From the NCBI GenBank assembly GCA_015231305.1, contig JADGBW010000028.1, positions 1 to 33,022 on the forward strand: DNA of 33,022 nt. Direction: 5' to 3'. The DNA is from Magnetococcales bacterium. GTDB lineage: Bacteria; Pseudomonadota; Magnetococcia; Magnetococcales; JADFYX01. A program made the position numbers and the translations under genes. Under the pieces are notes generated by a model. The model had not been told where the DNA came from and did no database searches. It saw only the letters and a program-made list of their open reading frames with translations. Shown here piece by piece: positions 9,612 to 20,126 of this stretch. How positions within the stretch are numbered: the stretch's first letter is position 1; the number at the start of each line of letters is the position of its first letter.

Positions 9612-10691
9612 ATGATTGTGGGTCTACCAAAAGAGATTAAAAATAGTGAATTTAGGGTATCTCTAACACCAGGTGGAGTTGAAACATTATGTGCAAACGG
9701 GCATCAAGTTTTGGTGGAGTGTGGAGCTGGGGTAGGTAGTGGTTTTAGTGATGAAGAGTATATACAAGCTGGAGCAAAAATTTTAGCACAACCTGAAGAT
9801 ATTTTTGCACAAGCTGAAATGATAGTTAAAGTAAAAGAGCCACAACCTCATGAAATAGAACAGCTTAAAAATGGACAAATTGTATTTACCTTTTTTCATT
9901 TTGCGGCAAGTAAAGAGCTAACCATGGCTGTTAAGAGGTCTGGTTGTGTGGCTATCGCTTATGAGTCCGTAACACTAGAAAATGGACAACTGCCACTATT
10001 AACCCCAATGAGTGAAGTTGCCGGGCGGTTGGCTGTGCAACAAGGGGCAAAATATATGGAAAAAACTAATGGTGGTGCAGGTGTTTTAATGGGTGGTGTG
10101 CCGGGGGTGGCCCCTGCAAATGTTGTGGTGTTAGGTGGTGGTGTTGTGGGAACTCAAGCTGCCACTATTGCTGCGGGTATGGGGGCACAAGTAACTGTGG
10201 TGGATATATCGCTTGATAGGCTACGTTATTTAAGTGAAATTATGCCAGATAATGTCACTACTATAATGTCAAACCCCTATAACATTAATAAATTATTGCT
10301 AGATGCTGACCTGGTTATTAGTGGAGTGTTGATACCAGGCTCTCATGCTCCATGTTTGGTAACAAGAGATATGGTATCAAGCATGAAAACCGGATCTGTA
10401 ATAGTAGATGTAGCTATTGATCAAGGGGGTTCTTTGGCAACATCTAGGGCTACTACTCATCAAGATCCTGTATACAGCGTTGATGGAGTTTTGCACTATT
10501 GTGTAACCAACATGCCTGGCATTGTTCCGGTTACTTCTACACAAGCTTTAACTAATGCTACTTTTCCATATGTGCTTAAGTTAGCAAATTTGGGGTACAA
10601 GGATGCAATTAAAAAAGATGCTGCTCTTTTAGCAGGTGCTAATATAGTTTGTGGCAAGATAACTTGTGATAAGATTTCAAACAATTATTAA
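9612..10691 (+). CDS. ald: Alanine dehydrogenase
   Basis: MIVGLPKEIKNSEFRVSLTPGGVE, VKVKEPQ, VVVLGGGVVGTQAATIAAGMGAQVTVVD, VDVAIDQGG. Confidence 0.95.
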   Translation: MIVGLPKEIKNSEFRVSLTPGGVETLCANGHQVLVECGAGVGSGFSDEEYIQAGAKILAQPEDIFAQAEMIVKVKEPQPHEIEQLKNGQIVFTFFHFAASKELTMAVKRSGCVAIAYESVTLENGQLPLLTPMSEVAGRLAVQQGAKYMEKTNGGAGVLMGGVPGVAPANVVVLGGGVVGTQAATIAAGMGAQVTVVDISLDRLRYLSEIMPDNVTTIMSNPYNINKLLLDADLVISGVLIPGSHAPCLVTRDMVSSMKTGSVIVDVAIDQGGSLATSRATTHQDPVYSVDGVLHYCVTNMPGIVPVTSTQALTNATFPYVLKLANLGYKDAIKKDAALLAGANIVCGKITCDKISNNY

Positions 10692-11049
10692 TGCTTAATC
10701 GTTGATATAATAAATCTTTAAAACTTGTAAATATACTAATTATGATATTGTTTGATATCAGTTTAAATATTTATTTTCACAAATTGCAGATCACTCATTG
10801 AACGATGTTACAACAAGTGTTAGGAACAGTAGTGACGATGACCCCATTAAAAGATTTATGGCGAAACGAGAATAATACAGTTTAAAAGCTGTTGAATTTT
10901 TTTTGGATTGGCAATTTTAAATATATTTCACTCTTTGAAATTGCTTCTATAACTACTTTTATAAAAAAGATAAAGCTCTGTTATTTGTATGTGGGAAATT
11001 ATCAAACTACTAAGAACTGTGTTTAAGGATTATTATATCAAGGTGGAAT

Positions 11050-13974
11050 ATGTCAATTGAGACGGATTCGTTCCTCAACGGAACCAATGCGATTTATGTA
11101 TCTGAGCTTTACGCTCGTTTTAAGGATGACCCAAGCTCTGTAGATAGCCAATGGGCAGAATTTTTTTCTGGATTGGAGACAGATGAAAGCGAAACTCTAG
11201 AAAAATTGTCAGGTGCTAGTTGGTCTAGAGCTGAGGCAGGAATTATCGGTAAGGATGTTCCCTTAGACGATATAGGCTTTAATTCTGGGGAGTCTGAATG
11301 TTCTTGGAAAGACCCTAAACGTTTGCAGCAGGCAACATTGGACTCTATTCGTGCATTGATGTTGATTCGCACTTATAGGGTGCGTGGACACTTGAATGCC
11401 AGCTTTGACCCTTTAGGTATAGAAGGGCATGGTAACCACCCAGAACTAGACCCATCCAACTATGGCTTTACCACTGCCGATATGGATAGGCCAATTTTTA
11501 TTGATCATGTTTTGGGGTTAGAAAGTGCAACCTTAAACGAGATAATTAAGGTCTTAAAAGCGACATATTGCAACAATATTGGTGTGGAATTTATGCATAT
11601 CCAGGAACCTGATCAAAAGGCTTGGATACAACGCCGTATTGAAGGAATAACCAATCAGACCACATTTTCTAAACTAGGTAAGGAGACTATCCTAACCCGT
11701 TTAACCCAAGCTGAAGGGTTTGAAAAATTTCTACAGCTCAAATATACCGGGGCTAAACGGTTTGGCTTGGATGGGGGTGAGTCTCTTATCCCTGCCCTGG
11801 AACAAATTTTAAAACGTGGTGGGCAACTAGGGGTTACAGAGTGTGTTTTAGGCATGGCTCACCGGGGTAGGTTGAATGTGCTTGCCAATGTCATGCACAA
11901 ACCCTTTAAAGCGGTTTTTTCAGAATTTCAAGGTGGTTCGGATAGACCTGAAGATGTTCAAGGATCTGGTGATGTGCGCTACCATCTTGGTACTTCTGCA
12001 GATAGGATTTTTGATGGTCATACCATTCACCTTTCACTAAACCCCAACCCTTCACACCTTGAAATAGTTAACCCGGTAGTGCTGGGTAAAGTGCGGGCGC
12101 GGCAGGCTTTAACAGGTGATTGGAAACGCAAAAAGGTAATGGCTATTCTTCTTCATGGCGATGCAGCATTTCCTGGACAAGGTATTGTTCCTGAGAGCTT
12201 GGCTTTATCAGAATTGAAAGGATATCGCACAGGTGGAACTATCCACATTATTGTAAACAATCAGATTGGTTTCACAACAAACCCTTCCTATTCGCGCTCT
12301 TCACCTTATCCATCTGATGTAGCAAAAATGATTCAGGCACCAATATTTCATGTTAATGGTGACGATCCTGAAGCAGTTGTGCATGTTGCCAGAATTGCAA
12401 CTGAATACCGTCAGGAGTTCTCCCAAGATGTGGTAATAGATATGTTCTGCTATCGTCGTCATGGTCATAATGAAGGAGATGAACCTGCTTTCACCCAGCC
12501 ACTTATGTATAAGACCATAGCTAACCACCCAACCACTCGGCAGATCTATGCTGATAAATTGGTGCGTGAAGGGGTCTGTAGTGAAGATTTACCACATAAC
12601 TTAATGAAGGCGTTTAATGCAGAGCTTGAGGATGAATTCAAGGCATCGACTTCATATAAACCAGATAGTGCAGATTGGCTGGAAGGATACTGGGAAGGAT
12701 TGGTACAGTTAGATGGCGAAGAAGAGGCCAAGGAGTTTAAGACTGGTGTTGCCAAGGATGCTCTACTTGAGGTTGGTCGAGCAATATCTACCCCTCCCAA
12801 GCATTTTAACGTCAACCGTAAAATTATCCGGCAGTTGAAAAATAAGGCTAAGATGTTTAGCAGCGGTGAGGGGATCGACTGGGCAACAGGTGAAGCCCTA
12901 GCCTTTGGTACTCTGCTAAAAGAAGGGCATCCGGTTCGGCTTTCTGGTCAAGATTGCGGAAGGGGTACTTTTTCTCAAAGGCATTCAGTGCTGGTTGACC
13001 AAGAGAACGAAGCTAAATATCGCCCTTTAAATAATATCTGTCCCGGTCAAGGGACCTATGAGGTTGTGGACAGTCCATTGGCTGAAGCATCAGTTATGGG
13101 ATTTGAATATGGAGTCTCTTCTGCTGACCCTCAATGTTTGACAATGTGGGAAGCGCAGTTTGGAGATTTTGTTAACGGCGCGCAGATGATTATTGATCAG
13201 TTTTTGAGCTCTGGTGAGTCCAAATGGTTGCGTCTAAATGGTTTGGTGCTACTTCTGCCCCATGGTTTTGAGGGACAAGGACCGGAACACTCTTCAGCTC
13301 GTCCAGAACGGTTTTTACAGTTGTGTGCTGAAGATAATATTCAGGTCTGTAACTTAACAACACCAGCTAATTATTTTCATGCGCTGCGTCGACAGCTACG
13401 GCGTAACTTTAGAAAACCGTTGGTAATTTTTACGCCTAAATCTTTGTTGCGGCACAAGTTGTGTGTCTCAAAACTAGAAGAATTTGAACCTAATAATGAG
13501 TTACAGAGAGTTATAGGTGAGAGTGATGAGTTAGTAGCAGATAAGAAGGTGCGTAGGGTTATTTTATGCACTGGTAAGGTCTATTATGATCTACTGCAAT
13601 CTAGACGTGATAACAAAATTGATGATGTGGCTATTGTTAGGGTTGAACAACTCTATCCATGGCCTAGAGATACTATTGTCAAAACTATTAGGCGATATAA
13701 AAATGCTGAGCTATTCTGGTGTCAAGAGGAGCCAGCAAATATGGGAGCCTGGATGTTTGTCTATCCTCGCTTAGAATATATACTTGAGATGTTAGAGAAA
13801 AAACAGATTCGGGCTATATATGCAGGACGCAAAGCATCAGCTTCACCAGCTACAGGTATGGCTAGTGTTCATGCCAAAGAGCAAAAATTACTAGTTGAAC
13901 AGGCGTTAACTTGGAAAAAGGAAGATCTGATAAGACCGTTTACCAGATTGACTCCTATGTCTGAGAAAAAATAG
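11050..13974 (+). CDS. sucA: 2-oxoglutarate dehydrogenase E1 component
   Basis: ECVLGMAHRGRLNVLANV, HLSLNPNPSHLEIVNPVVLGKVRARQ, HGDAAFPGQGIVPESL, GHNEGDEPAFTQPLMY; followed by sucB and lpd. Confidence 0.98.
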   Translation: MSIETDSFLNGTNAIYVSELYARFKDDPSSVDSQWAEFFSGLETDESETLEKLSGASWSRAEAGIIGKDVPLDDIGFNSGESECSWKDPKRLQQATLDSIRALMLIRTYRVRGHLNASFDPLGIEGHGNHPELDPSNYGFTTADMDRPIFIDHVLGLESATLNEIIKVLKATYCNNIGVEFMHIQEPDQKAWIQRRIEGITNQTTFSKLGKETILTRLTQAEGFEKFLQLKYTGAKRFGLDGGESLIPALEQILKRGGQLGVTECVLGMAHRGRLNVLANVMHKPFKAVFSEFQGGSDRPEDVQGSGDVRYHLGTSADRIFDGHTIHLSLNPNPSHLEIVNPVVLGKVRARQALTGDWKRKKVMAILLHGDAAFPGQGIVPESLALSELKGYRTGGTIHIIVNNQIGFTTNPSYSRSSPYPSDVAKMIQAPIFHVNGDDPEAVVHVARIATEYRQEFSQDVVIDMFCYRRHGHNEGDEPAFTQPLMYKTIANHPTTRQIYADKLVREGVCSEDLPHNLMKAFNAELEDEFKASTSYKPDSADWLEGYWEGLVQLDGEEEAKEFKTGVAKDALLEVGRAISTPPKHFNVNRKIIRQLKNKAKMFSSGEGIDWATGEALAFGTLLKEGHPVRLSGQDCGRGTFSQRHSVLVDQENEAKYRPLNNICPGQGTYEVVDSPLAEASVMGFEYGVSSADPQCLTMWEAQFGDFVNGAQMIIDQFLSSGESKWLRLNGLVLLLPHGFEGQGPEHSSARPERFLQLCAEDNIQVCNLTTPANYFHALRRQLRRNFRKPLVIFTPKSLLRHKLCVSKLEEFEPNNELQRVIGESDELVADKKVRRVILCTGKVYYDLLQSRRDNKIDDVAIVRVEQLYPWPRDTIVKTIRRYKNAELFWCQEEPANMGAWMFVYPRLEYILEMLEKKQIRAIYAGRKASASPATGMASVHAKEQKLLVEQALTWKKEDLIRPFTRLTPMSEKK

Positions 13975-14003
13975 TAAAGTTTTTCAGTCGTTTAAATATT
14001 CGG

Positions 14004-14024
14004 TGCATGGTTTTTATCCATGCA
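14004..14024. other. Intercistronic hairpin between sucA and sucB
   Basis: TGCATGG-TTTTTAT-CCATGCA, a perfect 7 bp stem with no following U tract. Confidence 0.5.
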
Positions 14025-14079
14025 AAGACAGGCAATAAAATTGGTATTATAATTTCTATAGGAAAAGTTCGAGGATAAT

Positions 14080-15414
14080 ATGGCAACTGAGATCAGGGTT
14101 CCGACATTGGGCGAATCAATAACCGAAGCTACCGTTATAAAATGGCTAAAAAAAGTTGGGGAGTCCGTAGCCGTCGACGAACTTTTATTTGAGGTAGAGA
14201 CCGATAAGGTGGCTATGGAAGTTCCATCGCCAGTGGCTGGGGTGTTGACTCAAATTATAGCTGATGAAGGAAGTGATGTTGAAGTGGGTGCTCTGCTTGC
14301 AATAGTTGAAGAGGGGGCTACAGCAGCTGCTTTAGCTCCTCCAGCAGCAGAGAAACAGGAACAACCCCCCCAACAGTCTGAACCGCCTCCAGCTCAAGAA
14401 GCACCTACTGCTGATAATGAAAGCTCTTTGCTTTCACCTGCTGTACGTAAGCTTTTGGCAGAAAACAACCTTGATGCCAGTGCGATAACTGCCACAGGAG
14501 CCAAAGGTCGTCTTACTAAAGCAGATGTAATGGCCTATATGCAGAATAATGCAACAGCTGCTCCTGTTGCTGCACCACCTAAAGAAACAGCTGCTCCTGT
14601 AGCCACACCACCTAAAGCAACGCCTGCTCCTAAGCCAGCAAAACCAGTTGCAGATCCTAAGCCAGCACCTGTTGTAGAATTAGGAGCAAAATTTCCTCCT
14701 GGGGTAGCAGGGCCACGTGAGGAACGGGTGCGGATGTCTCGTCTGCGTAAGCGTGTTGCAGAGAAATTAAAAGAGGCACAGAATACCGCAGCAATGTTAA
14801 CCACATTTAACGAGGTTGACATGACAGCGGTTATGGAGTTGCGTAAACAGTACAAAGATAATTTTGAAAAACGCCATGGTGTGCGCCTTGGTTTTATGTC
14901 ATTTTTCACCAAGGCTTGTGTCTCAGCTTTACAGAGCTATCCCGGTGTAAATGCAGAGATCCAGGGTGATGAGATAGTCTACAAAAACTATTATGATATC
15001 GGAGTAGCTGTTGGTACTGAACACGGTTTGGTAGTACCTATGGTTAGGGATGCCGACCACTTATCTTTAAGCCAGATAGAATCTACAATAAACGATTTAG
15101 GTCGCCGAGCCAGAGATGGCAAACTTGCCCTTGAAGAGCTGCAAGGGGGAACCTTTACCATCACCAATGGTGGGATTTTTGGTTCACTATTATCTACCCC
15201 AATTTTAAACTATCCCCAGTCTGGTATTTTAGGTATGCATAAAATTCAGCAACGGGCCATGGTAATGCCTGATGGTAGCATTCAAGCTCGCCCAATGATG
15301 TATTTGGCCCTATCTTATGACCATCGCATTGTTGATGGTAAAGAGGCAGTATCTTTCTTGGTGCGGGTAAAAGAGTGTTTGGAAGATCCCGCAAGAATAA
15401 TGTTGGACGCTTAA
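14080..15414 (+). CDS. sucB: Dihydrolipoyllysine-residue succinyltransferase (2-oxoglutarate dehydrogenase E2)
   Basis: Lipoyl domain [10 protein letters not shown]3-binding [32 protein letters not shown]; catalytic [17 protein letters not shown]. Confidence 0.98.
   Translation: MATEIRVPTLGESITEATVIKWLKKVGESVAVDELLFEVETDKVAMEVPSPVAGVLTQIIADEGSDVEVGALLAIVEEGATAAALAPPAAEKQEQPPQQSEPPPAQEAPTADNESSLLSPAVRKLLAENNLDASAITATGAKGRLTKADVMAYMQNNATAAPVAAPPKETAAPVATPPKATPAPKPAKPVADPKPAPVVELGAKFPPGVAGPREERVRMSRLRKRVAEKLKEAQNTAAMLTTFNEVDMTAVMELRKQYKDNFEKRHGVRLGFMSFFTKACVSALQSYPGVNAEIQGDEIVYKNYYDIGVAVGTEHGLVVPMVRDADHLSLSQIESTINDLGRRARDGKLALEELQGGTFTITNGGIFGSLLSTPILNYPQSGILGMHKIQQRAMVMPDGSIQARPMMYLALSYDHRIVDGKEAVSFLVRVKECLEDPARIMLDA
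14554..14619 (+). repeat. Tandem 33 bp repeat (2 copies) encoding an Ala/Pro-rich linker
   Basis: [11 protein letters not shown] / [11 protein letters not shown] in the SucB interdomain linker. Confidence 0.8.
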
Positions 15415-15467
15415 TAAATAAACCTAGAAAAAGTTTGAAAAAACCATAAGAAGGAATAAGAAAAAAG

Positions 15468-16874
15468 ATGAGTGATATCTACGATTTAGTAGTTATTGGT
15501 GGTGGCCCAGGAGGATATGTTGCAGCCATACGTGCTGCCCAACTTGGACAGAAAGTAGCCTGTGTAGAAAAAAGACAGACCCTAGGTGGAACCTGTCTAA
15601 ATGTTGGTTGTATACCTAGTAAAGCTTTGTTGCAATCATCTCACCATTTAGAGATGGCAAAACATGAAATGGCGGCTCATGGGGTCAAGACTGGGCGAGT
15701 TTCAGTTGATCTTGCTACCATGATGCAACGTAAGGACACAGTTGTTGATGACTTAACCAAGGGTATTGCCTTTTTATTTAAAAAAAACCGGGTAGACCAT
15801 TTTTGTGGCACTGCTACAATTACAGCTTCTGATACGGTAGGTATAGCTTTAGAAGATGGCAGTAATAAGGAGTTAACCACAGATAATATTCTCATTGCTA
15901 CTGGTTCTAAAAGCTCAACTCTTCCAGGAGTAGACGTTGATGAAAAGTGTATAGTATCTTCAACTGGTGCGTTGAGTCTGGATACAGTCCCCAAAAAACT
16001 AGTGGTTATTGGTGCTGGGGTTATAGGGTTAGAGCTAGGCTCGGTCTGGCGACGTTTGGGTTCTGAAGTAACTGTAGTAGAGTATCTGGATGCTATTTTA
16101 CCAGGTATGGATAAAGAGATAAGGCAACGTTCAAAGTTGATTCTAGCAAAGCAGGGTATTAACTTCCGCCTTGCAACCAAAGTTACTGGTGCTTCGGTTA
16201 TGAACAACAAGGCCATGCTTTCAATTGAATCTGTTAAATCAGGTGAGCAAGAGATTTTAAATGCAGATGTGGTATTGGTAGCTGTAGGGCGTAACCCCTA
16301 TACACAAAACCTAGGTTTAGAAAATGTAGGCATAAATATTGATGACAAGGGCTTTATAACTGTTGATGAAAACCTACAAACCAATGTGCCAGGTATATTT
16401 GCCATAGGCGATGTTATTGGCGGTATGATGCTAGCCCATAAGGCCGAAGAAGAGGGAATTTGTGTTGCAGAAACGTTGGCTGGACAAAAAGGCCATGTAA
16501 ACTATAAGGCTATACCAGGTGTAGTATATACCCACCCAGAAATTGCAGCGGTGGGACGTAGTGAAGACTCTTTAAAAGCGGATGATATACCCTATAAGGT
16601 AGGTAAGTTTCCTTTTGGAGCCAACTCTCGGGCTAAAGCAATAGGTGACACTGATGGCTTTGTTAAAATTTTAGCTCATAAAGAGAGTGACCTTATTTTA
16701 GGTGCTCATATCATAGGACCAGGAGCAGGGGATCTATTAGCTGAAATTGTGCTGGCTATGGAGGCTGATATTTCAGCAGAAGATATAGCACGTACCTGCC
16801 ACTCTCACCCTAGCTTAGGTGAGGCGGTTAAAGAGTCTGCAATGGCAGTAGATAATATGGCAATCCACATGTAG
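15468..16874 (+). CDS. lpdA: Dihydrolipoyl dehydrogenase (E3)
   Basis: VVIGGGPGGYVAAIRAAQLG, LGGTCLNVGCIPSKALLQ (redox-active disulfide), VVIGAGVIGLELGSVWRRLG, ARTCHSHPSLGEAVKE. Confidence 0.98.
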   Translation: MSDIYDLVVIGGGPGGYVAAIRAAQLGQKVACVEKRQTLGGTCLNVGCIPSKALLQSSHHLEMAKHEMAAHGVKTGRVSVDLATMMQRKDTVVDDLTKGIAFLFKKNRVDHFCGTATITASDTVGIALEDGSNKELTTDNILIATGSKSSTLPGVDVDEKCIVSSTGALSLDTVPKKLVVIGAGVIGLELGSVWRRLGSEVTVVEYLDAILPGMDKEIRQRSKLILAKQGINFRLATKVTGASVMNNKAMLSIESVKSGEQEILNADVVLVAVGRNPYTQNLGLENVGINIDDKGFITVDENLQTNVPGIFAIGDVIGGMMLAHKAEEEGICVAETLAGQKGHVNYKAIPGVVYTHPEIAAVGRSEDSLKADDIPYKVGKFPFGANSRAKAIGDTDGFVKILAHKESDLILGAHIIGPGAGDLLAEIVLAMEADISAEDIARTCHSHPSLGEAVKESAMAVDNMAIHM

Positions 16875-16901
16875 TCATTTTTTCTCCTTATAGAACTATA
16901 A

Positions 16902-16929
16902 AAAATGGGAACCTAATGGTTCCCATTTT
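16902..16929 (+). terminator. Intrinsic terminator of the sucAB-lpdA operon
   Basis: Perfect 12 bp stem AAAATGGGAACC-TAAT-GGTTCCCATTTT. Confidence 0.85.
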
Positions 16930-17066
16930 GCTTTTATTTTACTAAGCTTTTTTTTCTTCATATAATTGAAAAATATCTATGTGATCTTTTAAAAATCATT
17001 TAAGTGTCATAAACACATTACCCTTCATAGCACTTCAAATTGGCGCATATAATAACCACCACAGAC

Positions 17067-17086
17067 ATTCCCACGAAGGTGAGAAT
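17067..17086. repeat. Short intergenic palindrome (copy 1 of a putative repeat family)
   Basis: ATTCCCAC-GAAG-GTGAGAAT, preceded by AACCACC. It resembles the palindrome at 29935..29955. Confidence 0.5.
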
Positions 17087-17255
17087 TAAGATGATTATGC
17101 GTGGTTGCCTTAGATTTTTGCCTTCGAAAGAGTGATGTTTAAATAGTCTTGTGTGTCATTTGAAGGTGAAGATAGTATAATCCTAAATATTGTGTTTGCT
17201 GCTGATATAACAATTGATTTGTAAAATATCATTATTGTAGCTAATGGAGAAAACC

Positions 17256-18467
17256 ATGACTAAGCTGGATGATAACAACAGTGGCAGTGTTCAAAAAGGT
17301 AGTTTTTTTGAAGTACTAGCTGTGTTTTTTAAGCTTGGCTTAACCTCTTTTGGTGGGCCTGTTGCCCATATTGGATATTTCAGAGACGAGTTTGTGGTAA
17401 AACGCAAATGGCTGGCTGAAAATTCTTATGCGGATCTAGTGGCAATGTGCCAGTTTCTTCCTGGCCCTGCTAGTAGCCAAGTTGGTATGGGGTTAGGGCT
17501 ATTGCGAGCTGGTTTTCCTGGTGCTTTGGCAGCTTGGTTAGGTTTTACCCTACCTTCTGCTGTAGCCATGGCCCTGTTTGCTTTGGGTGTCACCAATTTT
17601 AATTTGGCATCTCATGGAGGGTGGCTTCATGGTTTAAAGGTTGTGGCAGTTGCTGTTGTAGCCCAAGCTGTTTGGGGTATGGCCCGTTCTCTTTGTCCTG
17701 ACCGTACTCGTGCTACATTGGCTATTTTTGCAGCTATTTTAGTTGTTGTTTGGCCTACTGCTTTGGGGCAAGTAACTGCAATTGTTTTGGGTGGGCTTTT
17801 TGGTTGGAAATTTCTTAATATTACCGGAGAACAAACCGGAGAGAGGTTAAGTATATCTCTATCTCGTCGCACAGGAGCTGTGCTTCTAGTCTGTTTTGCT
17901 TTACTTCTTTTACTTCTACCACTTGTTGCAGGCTCTTCTTTAAACCCTACAGTTCATATTTTTGATAGCTTTTACCGTACTGGTTCTCTTGTTTTTGGTG
18001 GTGGGCATGTGGTGTTGCCTCTTTTGCAAGCTGAGGTTGTTCCATCTGGTTGGTTGAACAATGAACTATTTTTAGCAGGTTATGGTGCTGCTCAAGCTGT
18101 CCCTGGCCCACTTTTTACTTTTGCTGCATACCTTGGTGGGGCTATGGAGTATGGCCCGTCTGGGTGGGGTGGAGCTATGCTGGCACTAGTGGCAGTATTT
18201 TTACCTTCGTTTCTTTTGCTGGCTGGTATGTTGCCTTTTTGGGATGAATTTCGGGTAAAGCCAGGGGCGCAGTCTATTTTAAGGGGTATAAATGCTGCTG
18301 TAGTAGGGCTTCTGATAGCTGCACTTTATAACCCTGTGTGGACTAGTGGTATACTATCAACAACCGATTTTGCCATGGGCTTAGCTGCATTTGCTGCCCT
18401 GATGTTTTGGAAAATACCACCTTGGTTAGTGGTTGTTTTAGCAGCTTTTGCTGGGGGAATGTTGTAA
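17256..18467 (+). CDS. chrA: Chromate transporter, CHR family (long, two-domain)
   Basis: LGLTSFGGPVAHIGYFRDEFV in the first half; TGSLVFGGGHVVLPLLQAEVV and AQAVPGPLFTFAAYLG in the second. GGAG precedes ATG 17256 (track start 17244). Confidence 0.93.
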   Translation: MTKLDDNNSGSVQKGSFFEVLAVFFKLGLTSFGGPVAHIGYFRDEFVVKRKWLAENSYADLVAMCQFLPGPASSQVGMGLGLLRAGFPGALAAWLGFTLPSAVAMALFALGVTNFNLASHGGWLHGLKVVAVAVVAQAVWGMARSLCPDRTRATLAIFAAILVVVWPTALGQVTAIVLGGLFGWKFLNITGEQTGERLSISLSRRTGAVLLVCFALLLLLLPLVAGSSLNPTVHIFDSFYRTGSLVFGGGHVVLPLLQAEVVPSGWLNNELFLAGYGAAQAVPGPLFTFAAYLGGAMEYGPSGWGGAMLALVAVFLPSFLLLAGMLPFWDEFRVKPGAQSILRGINAAVVGLLIAALYNPVWTSGILSTTDFAMGLAAFAALMFWKIPPWLVVVLAAFAGGML

Positions 18468-18503
18468 TTTTTACAATTAAGTAGGCACAAAATGGAGTGA
18501 GAC

Positions 18504-19748
18504 ATGGGGCAGGGTATATTGGGAATATTTGTTCTAACTCTTCTGGCTTGGGCTATGAGTGAAAACAAAAAATCAATTAAATGGCGTGCAATTATCATTG
18601 GCATTGGTTTGCAGTTTATACTTGCTATACTTTTATTAAAATTCACTATATTCAAAGATTTTTTTCTGCTCTTAAACTCTACAGTTCTCTCTCTTCAAGA
18701 GGCAAGCAAAGCTGGTACAAGTGTAATATTTGGTTATTTAGGCGGGGGAGAGCTGCCTTTTGTAGAAACTTATCCTGGTGCTAGTTTTCTTTTTGCTTTT
18801 CAAGCTCTGCCTCTTATTTTATTAATGAGTGCTCTATCTGCACTGCTATATTATTGGAAAATATTACCATTAATTGTAGGTTGGTTTTCTGTTTTATTGC
18901 AAAAAAGTATCGGTATTGGTGGAGCATTGGGCTTTGGTGCAGCCATGAATATTTTTGTAGGAATGATAGAAGCCCCAATAACCATCCGCCCCTACCTTAA
19001 AACTATGACCCGCAGCGAAATGTTTGCTGTTATGACATGTGGAATGGCCACCATAGCCGGTACTGTTATGGTTCTTTATGCAACTATTTTAGGTAAATTT
19101 TTTCCTGATGCCTTAGGCCACCTACTTACAGCTTCCATAATAAGTGCACCTGCTGCTTTGGTGTTGTCTTTGATAATGATACCAGAAACCAAAGAGGGTG
19201 GTACAGCAGGTAACAATTTTCCGCCATCACAAGCAACAGGTGCAATGGATGCTATTCATAAAGGAACCACAGACGGTGTCCAGCTTTTGGTTCAAGTTAT
19301 TGCTATGATGGTTGTTTTGATTGCATTGGTAGAGTTGGTCAACCAAATTTTATCACTTCTACCCTTATTAAATGATGCTCCTATTACACTACAGAGGGTG
19401 TTGGGTTGGATAATGGCCCCTGTGGTCTGGCTTATTGGGGTTCCATGGTCTGAAGCTCATATTGCTGGTGCGCTTATGGGCACAAAAACAGTACTTAATG
19501 AGTTTATCGCTTATATGGATTTAGTAAATATACCCGTCGATAATCTTAGTGATAAAAGCCGATTAATAATGATTTACGCCATGTGTGGTTTTGCAAATTT
19601 AGGCAGCCTCGGTATTATGATTGGTGGCATTGGAGGTATAGTGCCAGAAAGAAGAAAGGAGATTATAGAACTTGGGACTCGCTCCTTAATTACTGGCACT
19701 TTAGCAACATGTATGACAGGCGCAGTGGTTGGTATCATAGCTGGTTAG
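18504..19748 (+). CDS. nupC: NupC/CNT-family concentrative nucleoside transporter
   Basis: GTSVIFGYLGGGELPF, FVGMIEAPITIRPYLKTMTRSEMFAVMTCGMATIAGTVM, GVPWSEAHIAGALMGTKTVLNEFIAY. Confidence 0.94.
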   Translation: MGQGILGIFVLTLLAWAMSENKKSIKWRAIIIGIGLQFILAILLLKFTIFKDFFLLLNSTVLSLQEASKAGTSVIFGYLGGGELPFVETYPGASFLFAFQALPLILLMSALSALLYYWKILPLIVGWFSVLLQKSIGIGGALGFGAAMNIFVGMIEAPITIRPYLKTMTRSEMFAVMTCGMATIAGTVMVLYATILGKFFPDALGHLLTASIISAPAALVLSLIMIPETKEGGTAGNNFPPSQATGAMDAIHKGTTDGVQLLVQVIAMMVVLIALVELVNQILSLLPLLNDAPITLQRVLGWIMAPVVWLIGVPWSEAHIAGALMGTKTVLNEFIAYMDLVNIPVDNLSDKSRLIMIYAMCGFANLGSLGIMIGGIGGIVPERRKEIIELGTRSLITGTLATCMTGAVVGIIAG

Positions 19749-19761
19749 GTTATGTATAGTT

Positions 19762-19800
19762 GGGAATAGATAAAAATATTTAAAAAATCTATCTAGTCCC
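19762..19800. terminator. Possible bidirectional hairpin between convergent genes
   Basis: GGGAATAGATA ... TATCTAGTCCC (10/11 pairs) with an AT-rich loop. It overlaps the 3' end of the minus-strand ORF. Confidence 0.35.
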
Positions 19801-20011
19801 AGCCATCTTTTCTGCGTATCTTGCGATCATTCTCTTCTTCATTTTCATAAGCTGGTTCTAGATCTCCAGATCCCCAGCAAGAGTTACATGACTCCAATTT
19901 TTCCCCATCACAATTTGGGCAGTTAATGTTGTCTATTAGGCCAGTACCCTCGCAATGAACACAAGTCACTTCACCTGTTCCGTTGCATTCATCACATACC
20001 AAAACTTTCAT
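19793..20011 (-). CDS. Stand-alone DnaJ-type zinc-finger (CxxCxGxG-like) mini-protein, 72 aa
   Basis: CDECNGTG, CVHCEGTG, CPNCDGE and CNSCWGSG: four CXXC units. GGAG precedes the ATG. Confidence 0.85.
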   Translation of the reverse strand: MKVLVCDECNGTGEVTCVHCEGTGLIDNINCPNCDGEKLESCNSCWGSGDLEPAYENEEENDRKIRRKDGWD

Positions 20012-20126
20012 GCACCTTACTCCATAAAAATGAGGTTATTTTTTTACCCTAAATTTTTGAAATTAAATGTATAACAAACCAAATATATAAAAAATCATTA
20101 TGAAATACAATACTATATATTTGTTT

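Noticed and set aside
10692-11049. Possible small RNA or gene remnant between ald and sucA
   Set aside because: No convincing hairpin, promoter or open frame could be supported by eye.
14535-14912. 125 aa minus-strand ORF, Gly/Ala-rich
   Set aside because: Shadow of the Ala/Pro-rich linker of SucB; low complexity.
15677-16216. 179 aa minus-strand ORF
   Set aside because: Antisense to lpdA, with no family signature; lpdA coding evidence is decisive.
18326-18655. 109 aa minus-strand ORF spanning the chrA/nupC junction
   Set aside because: Overlaps two supported genes on the other strand; no homology recognised.
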